Part shown: piece by piece, positions 25,170-34,198 of the stretch
Layout: every line of letters begins with the position of its first letter
Position numbering within the stretch: the stretch's first letter is position 1
Assembly (NCBI GenBank): GCA_021802425.1
Contig: JAJZXJ010000010.1
Coordinates: 1-64,000, forward strand
Length of the DNA: 64,000 nucleotides
Direction: 5' to 3'
Origin: Acidulodesulfobacterium sp021802425
Lineage (GTDB): Bacteria; SZUA-79; Acidulodesulfobacterales; Acidulodesulfobacteraceae
The notes under the pieces: generated by a model
Seen by the model: only the letters and a program-made list of their open reading frames with translations
Database searches by the model: none
Told to the model about the DNA's origin: nothing
Translations under genes and position numbers: made by a program

Positions 25170-26132
25170 CTATTTATGGTTAACCCCTTTGATTAAAAAA
25201 ATTTTCAAATGCTTTTCCATAATTTCCAGCCTCTCTTCCATATCGGTCTGCGTTATTATTATCCCGTTTTCCGCCTTTTTAAAATAGGTGGCCTGCCTTT
25301 TTGCGTATTGTCTCGTCGCAGCCGCAATCCTTTGAAACAATTCCTCATCCGTATTAATCTCTTTGTTTAAATACATAATCCCTTCTTTATAGCCGATGCT
25401 TTTAAACGGCTTTGAATCTTCGGGACAGCCTTTATTAATTATACCTTTAATTTCATCTATTAAACCTGCTTTCAAAATAGCATCCGTCCTTTTTATTATA
25501 CATGATGCCAGATAATCTTTGGGAGGAATTAAAATAAAATACAGGTAATCATAAAGGGGTTTTCCAAACGGATTTTCGGAGAGATAGGACGAAAAAGGCC
25601 TGCCGGTAGCTTCGTAAACTTCGTAAGCCCGCGCAATTCTTTGTTTATCATTCGGCGATATTTTTTTAGCATACGCCGGATCAACTTCTTTAAGCTTTTC
25701 GTAAACAGCGGCCGTTCCCAATTTATCGATTAATTCAACCGTCTTTTGTCTGTATTTGGATTTGCTTAATTCCGGAATAGGAGAAAAGCCGTAGATTAAT
25801 GACTTCATATAAAGGGCTGTGCCGCCCACAAAAAGCGGTATCTTCCCTTTTTTTGTTATGCCGTTAATCGTATGCCTTGCATCCTCCGCAAAACTGTGGG
25901 CATTATACTCTTCGTCGGGGTACTTTATATCAAAAAGGTGGTGTTTGACACTTTTTTTGGCGCTTTCATAAGGTTTTGCCGTTCCGATATCAAAATACTT
26001 ATAAAAGCATAAAGAATCAAAATTAACTATTTCAAATTTAAAGGGGAGGCGTTCCGTTAACTTAAGAGAAGTTTCCGTTTTCCCTGCGCAGGTTACCCCT
26101 CCGATGATAACTATTTTTTGAAGATTTGACAT
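25170..26132 (-). CDS. miaA: tRNA dimethylallyltransferase
   Basis: MiaA attaches a dimethylallyl group to A37 of tRNAs reading UNN codons, using the isoprenoid made by the MEP pathway (ispF, ispD and ispH are in this window). The P-loop GVTCAGKTETS, followed by VNFDSLCFYKYFDIGTAKP and GGTALYMKSLIYG, are diagnostic blocks. RQYAKRQATYFKK near the C-terminus is the usual tRNA-binding segment. ATG at 26132 gives 320 residues, normal for the family. A longer frame to 26162 starts with TTG and would overlap the upstream stop region. It precedes the CCA-type gene by 9 bp. Confidence 0.93.
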   Translation of the reverse strand: MSNLQKIVIIGGVTCAGKTETSLKLTERLPFKFEIVNFDSLCFYKYFDIGTAKPYESAKKSVKHHLFDIKYPDEEYNAHSFAEDARHTINGITKKGKIPLFVGGTALYMKSLIYGFSPIPELSKSKYRQKTVELIDKLGTAAVYEKLKEVDPAYAKKISPNDKQRIARAYEVYEATGRPFSSYLSENPFGKPLYDYLYFILIPPKDYLASCIIKRTDAILKAGLIDEIKGIINKGCPEDSKPFKSIGYKEGIMYLNKEINTDEELFQRIAAATRQYAKRQATYFKKAENGIIITQTDMEERLEIMEKHLKIFLIKGVNHK

Positions 26133-26166
26133 GGGTAGAATAAAATCCCGAATCAAAAACAACAGC

Positions 26167-26427
26167 CTAATTGGCGCTACCGTTTATCTTTTTCTCGCTG
26201 TTTTCGCTTTTTTGCTCCTTTTTAATCTTATACACGGCATAAAAATGGTATATGAGAGCAATTAAAATTCCCACTATAACGGAGGAAAATACTATTACGG
26301 AGATAGGAAGTTTTATAGATTCGAAACCCAAAAATTTTACGCTTACGCGCTCAGGATTTTCTGCCGTAAAGACTAATACGACGGCAACAAAAATAATGAA
26401 AAGTATCAGATTTATAATCTTAATCAT
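26167..26427 (-). CDS. LapA-domain (DUF1049) inner-membrane protein
   Basis: A small 86-residue protein with two transmembrane helices (about 4-22 and 40-64) separated by the short loop TAENPERVSVKFLGFESIKLP, which matches the LapA/DUF1049 pattern of N-P-x-x-V-x-V-x-F-L. A basic, Lys/Glu-rich cytoplasmic tail follows. In E. coli LapA and LapB control LPS assembly and LpxC turnover; whether this homologue does so is unknown. No TPR LapB gene is adjacent. It lies between a HIT protein gene and miaA. Confidence 0.82.
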   Translation of the reverse strand: MIKIINLILFIIFVAVVLVFTAENPERVSVKFLGFESIKLPISVIVFSSVIVGILIALIYHFYAVYKIKKEQKSENSEKKINGSAN

Positions 26428-26463
26428 TTGTTTACCTGTTATATAATTTTAAATCTTTCCGAT

Positions 26464-26949
26464 TTAAAGTTTAATCTTCTGAAACTCGCCTATTAATTTA
26501 CTATATGTATCGTCTAATATTTCGGAAACAACTCTCAGTTCCGAACATACGGTATAAAAACTGACATCCCCTTCCCACCTCGGAATTATATGGAAATGCA
26601 AATGCTGCTCGATACCCGCTCCGGCAGCTTTACCCAAATTCAGCCCGACATTGATAGCATCGCAACGGTAAACCTTTTTTAATATATCGCAGCTTATAGA
26701 TAAAAGTTTCATAACTTCGGCTCCGGCTTCCCATGAAAGTCCGTTAAGCTCTTTAGCATGCGTAGCGGGAATAACGAGAAGATGTCCGCAATTATAAGGA
26801 AATGTGTTCAATTTTATATACGAATATTTCCCTTTAAAAAGAACATACTTATCCTCAAAGCATGTGTTGTCTTCGCAAAAAACACATTCATCTTTTGATT
26901 TGTCTCTGACTAAATAATCCATACGCCATGGGGCATAAATAATTTCCAT
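26464..26949 (-). CDS. HIT-family nucleotide hydrolase/transferase
   Basis: A histidine-triad protein of 161 residues. The triad HLHFH is at about 117-121 within GIEQHLHFHIIPRW, and the segment NTFPYNCGHLLVIPATHAKEL is typical of Fhit/Ap4A-type HIT proteins. Two CxxC-like cysteines near the start (VFCEDNTC, about 23-29) could bind zinc, as in related bacterial HIT proteins. The likely substrates are diadenosine polyphosphates or AMP-lysine-type nucleotides, but the exact one cannot be read from the sequence. The start codon sits beside a 7-bp tandem repeat at the edge of a scaffold gap. Confidence 0.88.
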   Translation of the reverse strand: MEIIYAPWRMDYLVRDKSKDECVFCEDNTCFEDKYVLFKGKYSYIKLNTFPYNCGHLLVIPATHAKELNGLSWEAGAEVMKLLSISCDILKKVYRCDAINVGLNLGKAAGAGIEQHLHFHIIPRWEGDVSFYTVCSELRVVSEILDDTYSKLIGEFQKIKL

Positions 26950-26950
26950 A

Positions 26951-27088
26951 AATTAGAAATTAGAAATTNNNNNNNNNNNNNNNNNNNNNNNNNNNNNNNN
27001 NNNNNNNNNNNNNNNNNNNNNNNNNNNNNNNNNNNNNNNNNNNNNNNNNNNNNNNNNNNNNNNNNNNNAAATTAGAAATTAGAAATTT
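26951..27088. repeat. Seven-base tandem repeat on both sides of an assembly gap
   Basis: AATTAGA units run into the gap on the left (26951-26968) and out of it on the right (27069-27088), in the same phase, at least two full copies each side. The sppA stop codon lies inside the right-hand repeat. The array's true length is hidden by the gap. Confidence 0.85.
26969..27068. other. Assembly gap (100 N)
   Basis: One hundred N characters placed inside a 7-bp tandem repeat. Contig ends share about 18 identical bases, so the flanking contigs may simply overlap or the repeat may be longer than the reads. Confidence 0.99.
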
Positions 27089-28005
27089 AATCCTGCGCTA
27101 TTATATGCTATAAGTCCGCCGCCTTTTAAAAAAGTTTTGCCGCCCACATAATCGATAAAAGATTTTACTGCCCTTTTTATAACGGATTGGAATAAATTGG
27201 GTTGTTTTCTGACAGGGTAGATAATGGTTGGTTTGCCTTTTATGCCGGCTAATACCTTTGCCGCATCAATCGCATCCTCAAAATCGCCGAGTTTATCCAC
27301 AAGGTGGTATTTAAGCGCCTGCTGTCCCGAATAAACCATACCGTTAGCAAGCTTTTTAACATATTCGACTTTGAGGCCCCTTCCTTTTGCAACGGCATCT
27401 ACAAACTGGCCGTACACATCCATAACAACGCCCTGAAGCTTTTCTCTCTGCTTTGGAGTCATTTCTTTGAAGGGGGTGCCGATGTCTTTATACGGACCGC
27501 TTACGATGTAATTATAAGACACGCCGACCTTTTTCATTAGTTTATATACATTGGGCATTTCCATTATGACGCCAATAGAACCTGTTAATGTTCCCGGCTC
27601 CGCCACTATTTCGTTTGCGGCGGAAGACACATAATATGCCCCCGATGCGGCAACGGAACCCATTGAAACCACAACCTTCTTGTATTTCTTAAACTTGGTC
27701 AATTGTTCATAAATAGCTTGAGATGGGGCAACTTCTCCGCCGGGCGAATTAACCCTTATTACAACGGCCTTAACGTAGGAATCATGTTTATAATGATTAA
27801 GGAGGGATATAAAATTTGACGAGCTGTTTATTGCGCCTGTGAGGTTTATTATTCCAACCGCATAGGGGGAAGAACCCTGCACTACATTATAATTCGACTT
27901 TACTTGAAATTTAAATAAAATTAAGTAGATGCCCAGTCCAAAAATTCCGATAAATACGATTAAAAATAATAAACCGCTTAAAAATGGATGTTTGCCTGTA
28001 CTCAT
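27079..28005 (-). CDS. sppA: Signal peptide peptidase SppA
   Basis: A membrane-bound serine protease of the S49 family that degrades cleaved signal peptides. One transmembrane helix (about 9-31) is followed by the periplasmic domain. The Ser-Lys dyad is S121 (VAASGAYYV) and K173 (GPYKDIG), with the same 52-residue spacing as in Bacillus SppA. At 308 residues it is the short, single-domain type. The last residues (GLNF) and the stop codon are encoded by the AATTAGA tandem repeat beside the gap, so the natural C-terminus may have drifted. It follows rpsA by about 37 bp. Confidence 0.92.
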   Translation of the reverse strand: MSTGKHPFLSGLLFLIVFIGIFGLGIYLILFKFQVKSNYNVVQGSSPYAVGIINLTGAINSSSNFISLLNHYKHDSYVKAVVIRVNSPGGEVAPSQAIYEQLTKFKKYKKVVVSMGSVAASGAYYVSSAANEIVAEPGTLTGSIGVIMEMPNVYKLMKKVGVSYNYIVSGPYKDIGTPFKEMTPKQREKLQGVVMDVYGQFVDAVAKGRGLKVEYVKKLANGMVYSGQQALKYHLVDKLGDFEDAIDAAKVLAGIKGKPTIIYPVRKQPNLFQSVIKRAVKSFIDYVGGKTFLKGGGLIAYNSAGLNF

Positions 28006-28042
28006 ATGTTTATGTTTGCTTTATTAGATTTATTGATTTTAC

Positions 28043-29653
28043 TTAACTTTGCTCGGAATTAAGAAGCGATAAGCCGATTTTTTGTTCGTTAGAATCCACC
28101 ATAATTATCTCCGCATTAATATTGGAACCCACGGAAATATCACTTTTTGCAATAAAGTTTTCGGGAATCTTCGAATTATGAATCAATCCCTCGATACCGT
28201 CTTCAAGGTAAACAAATATACCGAATTCCGTAATATTGGATATGACGCCTGAGACTGTCATTCCAACCGAATATCTATCTTTAATATTTTTCCATGGACT
28301 TTCCGTAAGCTGTTTTATGCCTAAATATATCTTTTGCCTTTCTTCATCGATGTTTAAAACTACGCACCTGATGTTTTCTCCGATTTTGAAGAGCTCCTGA
28401 GGGTGTTTTGTTCTTTTTGACCAGGAAAAATCGCTTTGTTTAATGTATGCGTCAAAATTTTTATCTAACTCAACGGATATTCCGAATTCATATATATTTT
28501 TAATGGCGCCTTCAACAACGGCGCCGACGGGATACTTATCTTTTAACTTATTCCACGGGCTTTCGGTAAGCCTTTTTATGCTCAAGGAGAGCTTTTTGGT
28601 TTCGGGTTCGATGCTCAAAATTACGGTTTTAACCCTCTGCCCTTTTGTCAGAAAGGTTTTTAGATCGACCGACTTTTTGTCCCAACTCATCTCGGACATA
28701 TGTATGAGTCCCTCGACATCGTCGTCAAGCTCGACAAATGCGCCGTAATCCGTAATATTTATTATAACGCCTTCAACCACATCGCCCTGTTTATGCCTTT
28801 CAAGTATATCCTCCCACGGGTCTTTAAAGAGTTGTTTATAACCGAGGGAAACCCTGTGTTTTTCTTCATCGTACTTGATAACCTTTACATTGATTTTTTG
28901 TCCAAGGCTTAACACCTCCGAAGGGTGGGATATTCTTTTCCATGAAATGTCGGTAATATAGATAAGTCCATCCATGCCGCCTAAATCGACGAAAACGCCG
29001 TAATCCGTAATATTTTTAACTATACCCTCAAGCACATCGCCTTCTTTTATATCGGTTAAAACATTTTCTTTTAATTTTTTAATTGCATCTTCTATAACCT
29101 TGCGCCGGGAAACTATAACATTGCAATTTTTTTTGTTTACGCTTATAACCTTTAATTCAAGATTCCTTCCCAGAAAAGCGTCAAAATCCTTTGTAAGCTT
29201 AACATCGATTTGGGAACCCGGTAAAAATGCGGTAACGCCGTTCAAATCTATAATTAACCCGCCTCTTGTTTTCGCCACGACAGTCCCGTTGACTATTTCG
29301 TCCCCCTCGCAAGCTTTTTCGATATCATCCAATGCGTAAACATTTTTGGCTTTCTCCCGCGAACATATTAAATACCCGGCCTTATCGTCATAATGCCCGA
29401 CAAAAACCTCTATGCTGTCGCCTGTTGAAATAGCCGTAATATCCACATTGCCGCCCGAAGAAAACTCTTCTATCGTGATTATTCCGTCGGATTTATCTCC
29501 GACATCGACATAAATATAATTTTCATCGATATTTAAAATCTTTCCCTGCCTCACGAGTCCTTTGCTATTCATATTTTCATAAGAACTAAGTAAAAGCTCG
29601 AACTCCGTGGGATTTTCTAAAGATTTACCGTAATTAAAATTTTGCTTTGTCAT
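28043..29653 (-). CDS. rpsA: 30S ribosomal protein S1
   Basis: S1 binds mRNA at the small subunit and helps unfold and place it. Six S1 RNA-binding repeats are visible at about residues 34-100, 117-182, 203-271, 288-358, 375-445 and 462-530. Repeats 3-6 have the classic GVIxxITDYGAFVELDD-x-EGLIHxSEMSW form; repeats 1 and 2 are divergent, as usual for the ribosome-binding end. A Shine-Dalgarno AGGAGGGAG precedes the ATG. The upstream neighbour is ispH, an arrangement found in several phyla and fused in some Firmicutes. Many genes lacking Shine-Dalgarno motifs in this window would rely on S1. Confidence 0.95.
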   Translation of the reverse strand: MTKQNFNYGKSLENPTEFELLLSSYENMNSKGLVRQGKILNIDENYIYVDVGDKSDGIITIEEFSSGGNVDITAISTGDSIEVFVGHYDDKAGYLICSREKAKNVYALDDIEKACEGDEIVNGTVVAKTRGGLIIDLNGVTAFLPGSQIDVKLTKDFDAFLGRNLELKVISVNKKNCNVIVSRRKVIEDAIKKLKENVLTDIKEGDVLEGIVKNITDYGVFVDLGGMDGLIYITDISWKRISHPSEVLSLGQKINVKVIKYDEEKHRVSLGYKQLFKDPWEDILERHKQGDVVEGVIINITDYGAFVELDDDVEGLIHMSEMSWDKKSVDLKTFLTKGQRVKTVILSIEPETKKLSLSIKRLTESPWNKLKDKYPVGAVVEGAIKNIYEFGISVELDKNFDAYIKQSDFSWSKRTKHPQELFKIGENIRCVVLNIDEERQKIYLGIKQLTESPWKNIKDRYSVGMTVSGVISNITEFGIFVYLEDGIEGLIHNSKIPENFIAKSDISVGSNINAEIIMVDSNEQKIGLSLLNSEQS

Positions 29654-29749
29654 AAATATTGGTACTCCCTCCTAAAATTGATAAAACTAATCTAACACAT
29701 TTAAACAAATTAAGCAAATCTTTTGTTTGTTTTAAACTTAAGTTGAAAA

Positions 29750-30619
29750 TTATATAGCTATTTTTTGATTATTATCTAATTGCCGTATTGTATTAACCAC
29801 CTTTTCTATAATCCAGTCTGGAGTAGAAGCTCCCGCCGTAATCCCGACCATGTCGGCATTTATAAACCATTCAGGATTAACCTCTTTTTCGGTTTCTATG
29901 TGATAGGTATTTTTTTGGATAGCCGCACAGATGTTTTTAAGTTTATTCGTGTTTGCGCTGTTGTACCCTCCGACGACTATCATCACATCAACATTAGAAG
30001 CAAGGACTTTAGATTCATCCTGCTTTAATTTTGTCGCATCGCAAATGGTGTTGAAAACAACTATTTCCTTTTTAGCAATTTTAAATATCTCATTAATCAC
30101 GGAGTTATAAAAATTAACATCCTGCGTAGTTTGGGAAATTAAAGCCAATTTTTCGGAAACGGGGATATTTTTTAAATCGTCCAGACCGTTTATTATTAAA
30201 AACCTGTTTTTATCGGCAAAACTAATTACGCTTTGAACCTCGGGATGATTTTTATCCCCGACCATTATTATAAAATATCCGTCTAAGGCGGCCATGGTTA
30301 TGTAGTTCTGCGCCTGTTTTACAAACGGGCAGGTGGCGTCGATTGTCTTTACCCCTTTTGATTTAAGCCTTTCCATAATGTCGGATTTAACGCCGTGAGA
30401 GCGGATTATAATGGTATTATAGCCATTGTCCTCGATAGTATCTACAGGATAAACCCCTTTTTCTTCCAAAGATTTAACCACCTGCGGATTATGAATAATC
30501 GGTCCGAGAGTATTTAATTTTTCGGATAATTTGCAGGTCTTTGACGCATCGACTGCCATTTTGACCGCCCTTTTTACGCCGAAACAAAATCCTGCGGATG
30601 GCGCAACAATTATATTCAT
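29750..30619 (-). CDS. ispH: 4-hydroxy-3-methylbut-2-enyl diphosphate reductase
   Basis: The last MEP-pathway enzyme, reducing HMBPP to IPP and DMAPP with a 4Fe-4S cluster. The three cluster cysteines are C12 (AGFCFGV), C97 (DATCPFV) and C193 (NTICDAT). H-bearing motifs IIRSHGV and GDKNHPEV are intact, and length (289) is normal. It overlaps the end of aroA by 4 bp and lies about 96 bp upstream of rpsA. No Shine-Dalgarno is evident, consistent with coupling to aroA. Confidence 0.96.
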   Translation of the reverse strand: MNIIVAPSAGFCFGVKRAVKMAVDASKTCKLSEKLNTLGPIIHNPQVVKSLEEKGVYPVDTIEDNGYNTIIIRSHGVKSDIMERLKSKGVKTIDATCPFVKQAQNYITMAALDGYFIIMVGDKNHPEVQSVISFADKNRFLIINGLDDLKNIPVSEKLALISQTTQDVNFYNSVINEIFKIAKKEIVVFNTICDATKLKQDESKVLASNVDVMIVVGGYNSANTNKLKNICAAIQKNTYHIETEKEVNPEWFINADMVGITAGASTPDWIIEKVVNTIRQLDNNQKIAI

Positions 30620-32016
30620 GGCATATTGCCCCCTTCCTCCTTTATTAATTTAGAAAGGATGTCAAAAAATTCGGGAAAAGAAGTGCCGATACATCTTATA
30701 TCGCGAACCTCGGTCTCTATGTTTTTAAGCAATAACCCCATAATTACCATTGACATCGCAATCCTGTGGTCGCCAAAAGAATCCGCGGCCACAAAATCCT
30801 TATTGTTTAATTTTACACCATTTCCGGTAAAAATTAAATCCGGATTTCCGGTAAGCTCGAATCCGTCCTCCAATTCTTTAATTTTAACCCCAAAAAGACT
30901 TAAATTAGAAACAATGGTTTTAATTCTGTCGCTTTCTTTTACCCTTAATTCTCCGGCCCCCGTTACTTTAGTGATACCGCCGGCAAACGATGCTATTACC
31001 GCAAAAACAGGAAATTCGTCTATCATATCGGAAACTAATTCGGGAGGCACGGCAACCCCTTGCAAATTTGAATATTTTGCCTTGATAGTTCCAACCTTCT
31101 CCAATTTTTTGTCTTCAAGGGTTATTTCTATGTTAGCGCCCATCATCTCTAAAACCTTTAAAAGTCCTGTTCTTTTTTCGTTTAACAGGACATTTTTAAT
31201 GATAATCTCAGAATTTTTACGCAAAATACCAAGCGCAATGAAAAAAGAGGCGCTGCTAAAGTCTCCGGGGACGGTAATCTCAAAAGGCTTAAGCTCGCCG
31301 CCCCCTTCCACGGTTATAAGGTTGCCGTCAAATTTTGGATTTTCAACGGTAATACGGCAGCCTTGAAGCTTTAAAAAGTTTTCCGTGTGGTCTCTTGTCG
31401 CCTTTTTTTCATATATTACGGTATTCCCCTCCGCAAAAAGAGCGGCAAGCATAATGCAGGATTTAACCTGAGCGCTTGGAACAGGCATTTCATAATAAAT
31501 CGATTTTAGTTTTCCTCCTTTAATGGCAATCGGAGGATAATTTCCGTTTTCCCGCCCGGTTATCTTCGCTCCCATGAGGCTTAACGGTTCCGTTATGCGC
31601 CTCATGGGCCGGGAATTTAAATATTTATCGCCCGATAACACGGAAAAAAATTCGTTTCCCGCAAGTATTCCGGCTATAAGACGCGTAAGCGTTCCTGAAT
31701 TAGCGGTGTTAATAATTGTCTTAGGCTCTTTTAATCCATGAAGGCCAACGCCGTTAATTACAAAATCTTTTGAATCTTTATTGTTTTTATCGGGCTTAGC
31801 CGCAGCTATTGCTACCCCAAGCTTTCTAAATGCCGCAATAGTTGCCAGATTATCTCGCGAAAGCGATAAATTATAGACTTTCGAAATTCCGGAGGCAAGG
31901 CTTCCTAACATAATAGCTCTGTGAGATATGGATTTGTCGCCGGGAACCTCCAGTGTAGCATTAAATCCTTTTGAAGTACCCGTCACAAGCGCTCTGCCGG
32001 ATTTTAATTTAATCAA
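30616..32016 (-). CDS. aroA: 3-phosphoshikimate 1-carboxyvinyltransferase (EPSP synthase)
   Basis: AroA transfers enolpyruvate from PEP to shikimate 3-phosphate on the way to chorismate. Diagnostic blocks: PGDKSISHRAIMLGSLASG near the N-terminus, TANSGTLTRLIAGILAG near 103, RPMRRITEPL, SAQVKSCIMLAALFAEG, the catalytic DEFPVFAV region near 330, LRVKESDRI and FGDHRIAM. GNSGT is replaced by ANSGT, a feature of class II-like enzymes, so glyphosate sensitivity cannot be assumed. Length is 466. It follows tyrA by 17 bp and overlaps ispH by 4 bp. Confidence 0.95.
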   Translation of the reverse strand: MIKLKSGRALVTGTSKGFNATLEVPGDKSISHRAIMLGSLASGISKVYNLSLSRDNLATIAAFRKLGVAIAAAKPDKNNKDSKDFVINGVGLHGLKEPKTIINTANSGTLTRLIAGILAGNEFFSVLSGDKYLNSRPMRRITEPLSLMGAKITGRENGNYPPIAIKGGKLKSIYYEMPVPSAQVKSCIMLAALFAEGNTVIYEKKATRDHTENFLKLQGCRITVENPKFDGNLITVEGGGELKPFEITVPGDFSSASFFIALGILRKNSEIIIKNVLLNEKRTGLLKVLEMMGANIEITLEDKKLEKVGTIKAKYSNLQGVAVPPELVSDMIDEFPVFAVIASFAGGITKVTGAGELRVKESDRIKTIVSNLSLFGVKIKELEDGFELTGNPDLIFTGNGVKLNNKDFVAADSFGDHRIAMSMVIMGLLLKNIETEVRDIRCIGTSFPEFFDILSKLIKEEGGNMP

Positions 32017-32033
32017 AAACCCTCCTGCCCGAT

Positions 32034-32936
32034 TTATATTTTTTTTCTACTATCGGCTATTTTTGTAATTATGTTCCTTAAGCCTTCCTCGTCGCCCGTT
32101 TCCAGAAATCCTTTTAAGATATTCGCAGACGCGATAAAATCCTCTAAAGAGGCGGCTATATTTTCGTTGTTCATTAAAAATATATCTGTCCAAATATCGG
32201 GTGAAGAAGAGGCAATTCTCGTCGAATCCCTAAAGCCGCTTCCTATAAGGCTGAATGCGCCGTTCCCGCTTCCTTTTTCTTTTTGAATAAAAGATAAAAC
32301 CGTATCGGATAAAACAAAAGCAATCAGATGAGGCAAATGGCTCGTGTATGCGACGATATTGTCATGAAAATCCGCCGCCAGATAAACGACATTCATCTTA
32401 AGCATCTTCCAAAATTTAGCTACCGCTTCAACCTTATCGGTACGGGTTTTGTCGGCTAAATCGCTGTCTTCCCTGATAACAACGCAATTTTTATTCTTAA
32501 ATAAATTGAAATCGGCATTTTCCGGTCCGGATTTATCTGAACCGCATATCGGGTGAGATCCTACAAAATTTTTAAAGTTTTTGATTTCGGCATTATGCGT
32601 AATTACGCTTTTAACGCTTCCGATGTCGGTAATAAAAGGCGCGTTTTCAAAGAAAGTTTTATGCCGGTCAAAAAGCATTAATATTGCTTTGGGGGTGGTA
32701 CATAATATCACTAAGGAGGTTAAATCGTCCGGAGAGTTGCCGTAATACGGATTTTTATGAGCATCCGTCTTGAAATCCATGGCGTAATCTATAATTCTGC
32801 CGGAAAGGCAGTAATCGATTTTTTTTTGAATTATATCATATCCGCTTATTTTTATTTCCGGGTTTGCAGTTTTTACCGCCCCTGCAATAGATGCCCCCAT
32901 GAAGCCGAGTCCAATGATAGATATTTCTTTAAACAT
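32034..32936 (-). CDS. tyrA: Prephenate/arogenate dehydrogenase
   Basis: An NAD(P)-dependent oxidative decarboxylase of the tyrosine branch. The Rossmann motif GLGFMGASI starts at residue 9. The conserved segments VGSHPICGSDKSGPENA near 125-140 and YTSHLPHLIAFVLS near 205 (catalytic His region) are intact. No ACT or chorismate mutase domain is attached; the mutase is on PheA (41065-42156). Prephenate versus arogenate specificity cannot be decided. Length is 300. It lies between the DAHP synthase and aroA genes in one transcriptional direction. Confidence 0.92.
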   Translation of the reverse strand: MFKEISIIGLGFMGASIAGAVKTANPEIKISGYDIIQKKIDYCLSGRIIDYAMDFKTDAHKNPYYGNSPDDLTSLVILCTTPKAILMLFDRHKTFFENAPFITDIGSVKSVITHNAEIKNFKNFVGSHPICGSDKSGPENADFNLFKNKNCVVIREDSDLADKTRTDKVEAVAKFWKMLKMNVVYLAADFHDNIVAYTSHLPHLIAFVLSDTVLSFIQKEKGSGNGAFSLIGSGFRDSTRIASSSPDIWTDIFLMNNENIAASLEDFIASANILKGFLETGDEEGLRNIITKIADSRKKI

Positions 32937-33034
32937 CGGTAAATTACTCCGTCAGCCGAAAGCTGTCCCCTCCCCATTAAAAGAAGGCGATTTTATTTTT
33001 CTATAGAAAATTTAAAATTCCCGAATCAAAGGGT

Positions 33035-34054
33035 TTATATACTTCTGTTAACGGCTTCGGCAACCAATCTCCCCCTGTTCAGCAGTCCGCTAAAGGTATC
33101 ATATTTTAAGGATTGAGCGCCGTCGGAAAATGCCTTTTCGGGTACGGGGTGAACTTCTATCATAAGTCCGTCGGCCCCTACGGCAATAGCGGCGAGAGAA
33201 AGCGGTTCCACATAGTACCAGACGCCTGCGGCATGCGACGGATCTACGATAACGGGAAGATGCGAAAGTCTCTTTAAAACAGGAACTGCACTTAAATCAA
33301 GGGTATTTCTCGTGGATGTTTCGTATGTTCTTATCCCTCTTTCACAAAGTATAACATCCAGATTGCCGTTTGACATAATGTACTCTGCGGACATTAAAAA
33401 TTCCTGTATGGTCGAACAAAGCCCCCTTTTTAATATAACGGGTTTTTTAACCTTTCCGACCTCCTGAAGAAGCCTGAAATTTTGCATATTTCTTGCGCCT
33501 ATCTGTATAATATCGGCATAAGAACATACCATATCCAAATCCCTTGGGTCCAAAACCTCCGTTGCAACTAAAAGCCCTGTTTTTCTCCTTGCCTCGCTCA
33601 GATATTTTAATCCTTCCTCCCCCAAACCCTGAAAGGTATAAGGACTTGTCCTCGGTTTAAATGCTCCTCCCCTGAGCACCGCTGCTCCAGCCGTCTTAAT
33701 ATTTTCGGCAATTTCCGTAACATTTTCAAGTGTTTCGACGGCACAAGGCCCCGCAATTACGACAATCTTATCGCCGCCGATTTCGATGTTCCCGACTTTA
33801 ATAACTGTCCTTTCTTTTCCTATTTCTTTTGAAGCCAGTTTATAGGGCTTTGATATTCTTATGGCTTTATCTACTCCGGGAAGCGCCTCCGCCTCTCCAA
33901 AAAAGGCTTTAACCGCGTCCTCATGCCCGATACACCCGATAATCGTAACATCTGCCCCTTCGGATATATGCGGCTTTAAACCCGCCTGATCTATTTTATC
34001 TAAAATATACTTAACCTGCTGTTCCGTAGCTCCTTTTTTTAACACTAAAATCAT
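33035..34054 (-). CDS. aroF: 3-deoxy-7-phosphoheptulonate (DAHP) synthase, AroAI-beta type
   Basis: The first shikimate-pathway enzyme, condensing PEP and erythrose 4-phosphate. The N-terminal about 65 residues form a ferredoxin-like regulatory domain as in Thermotoga DAHP synthase, followed by the catalytic barrel: GPCAVET near 105-111, RGGAFKPRTSPYTFQGLG near 128, GARNMQNF and the C-terminal metal/substrate loop DPSHAAG. At 339 residues it matches that subfamily. Feedback by aromatic amino acids through the N-domain is likely from known homologues. Confidence 0.94.
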   Translation of the reverse strand: MILVLKKGATEQQVKYILDKIDQAGLKPHISEGADVTIIGCIGHEDAVKAFFGEAEALPGVDKAIRISKPYKLASKEIGKERTVIKVGNIEIGGDKIVVIAGPCAVETLENVTEIAENIKTAGAAVLRGGAFKPRTSPYTFQGLGEEGLKYLSEARRKTGLLVATEVLDPRDLDMVCSYADIIQIGARNMQNFRLLQEVGKVKKPVILKRGLCSTIQEFLMSAEYIMSNGNLDVILCERGIRTYETSTRNTLDLSAVPVLKRLSHLPVIVDPSHAAGVWYYVEPLSLAAIAVGADGLMIEVHPVPEKAFSDGAQSLKYDTFSGLLNRGRLVAEAVNRSI

Positions 34055-34198
34055 TTATCGTCTCCCCGTGCTATTTTATTCTTATATTATTTTAATTGTT
34101 TTTCATTAGCTTTAAAATATGCTTAGCCGAATTTTTCGTTTATCGTTTTATTTTACCTCATTGAAACAAAATTGTAAAAACTTTTAGTAAACCAAAAA

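Noticed and set aside
26951..27088. Repeat flanking the gap considered as a CRISPR array
   Set aside because: Unit is only 7 bp with no spacers and no cas genes nearby.
30626..31366. 246-codon open frame antisense to aroA
   Set aside because: Shadow frame opposite a highly conserved enzyme; no start signals or family features.
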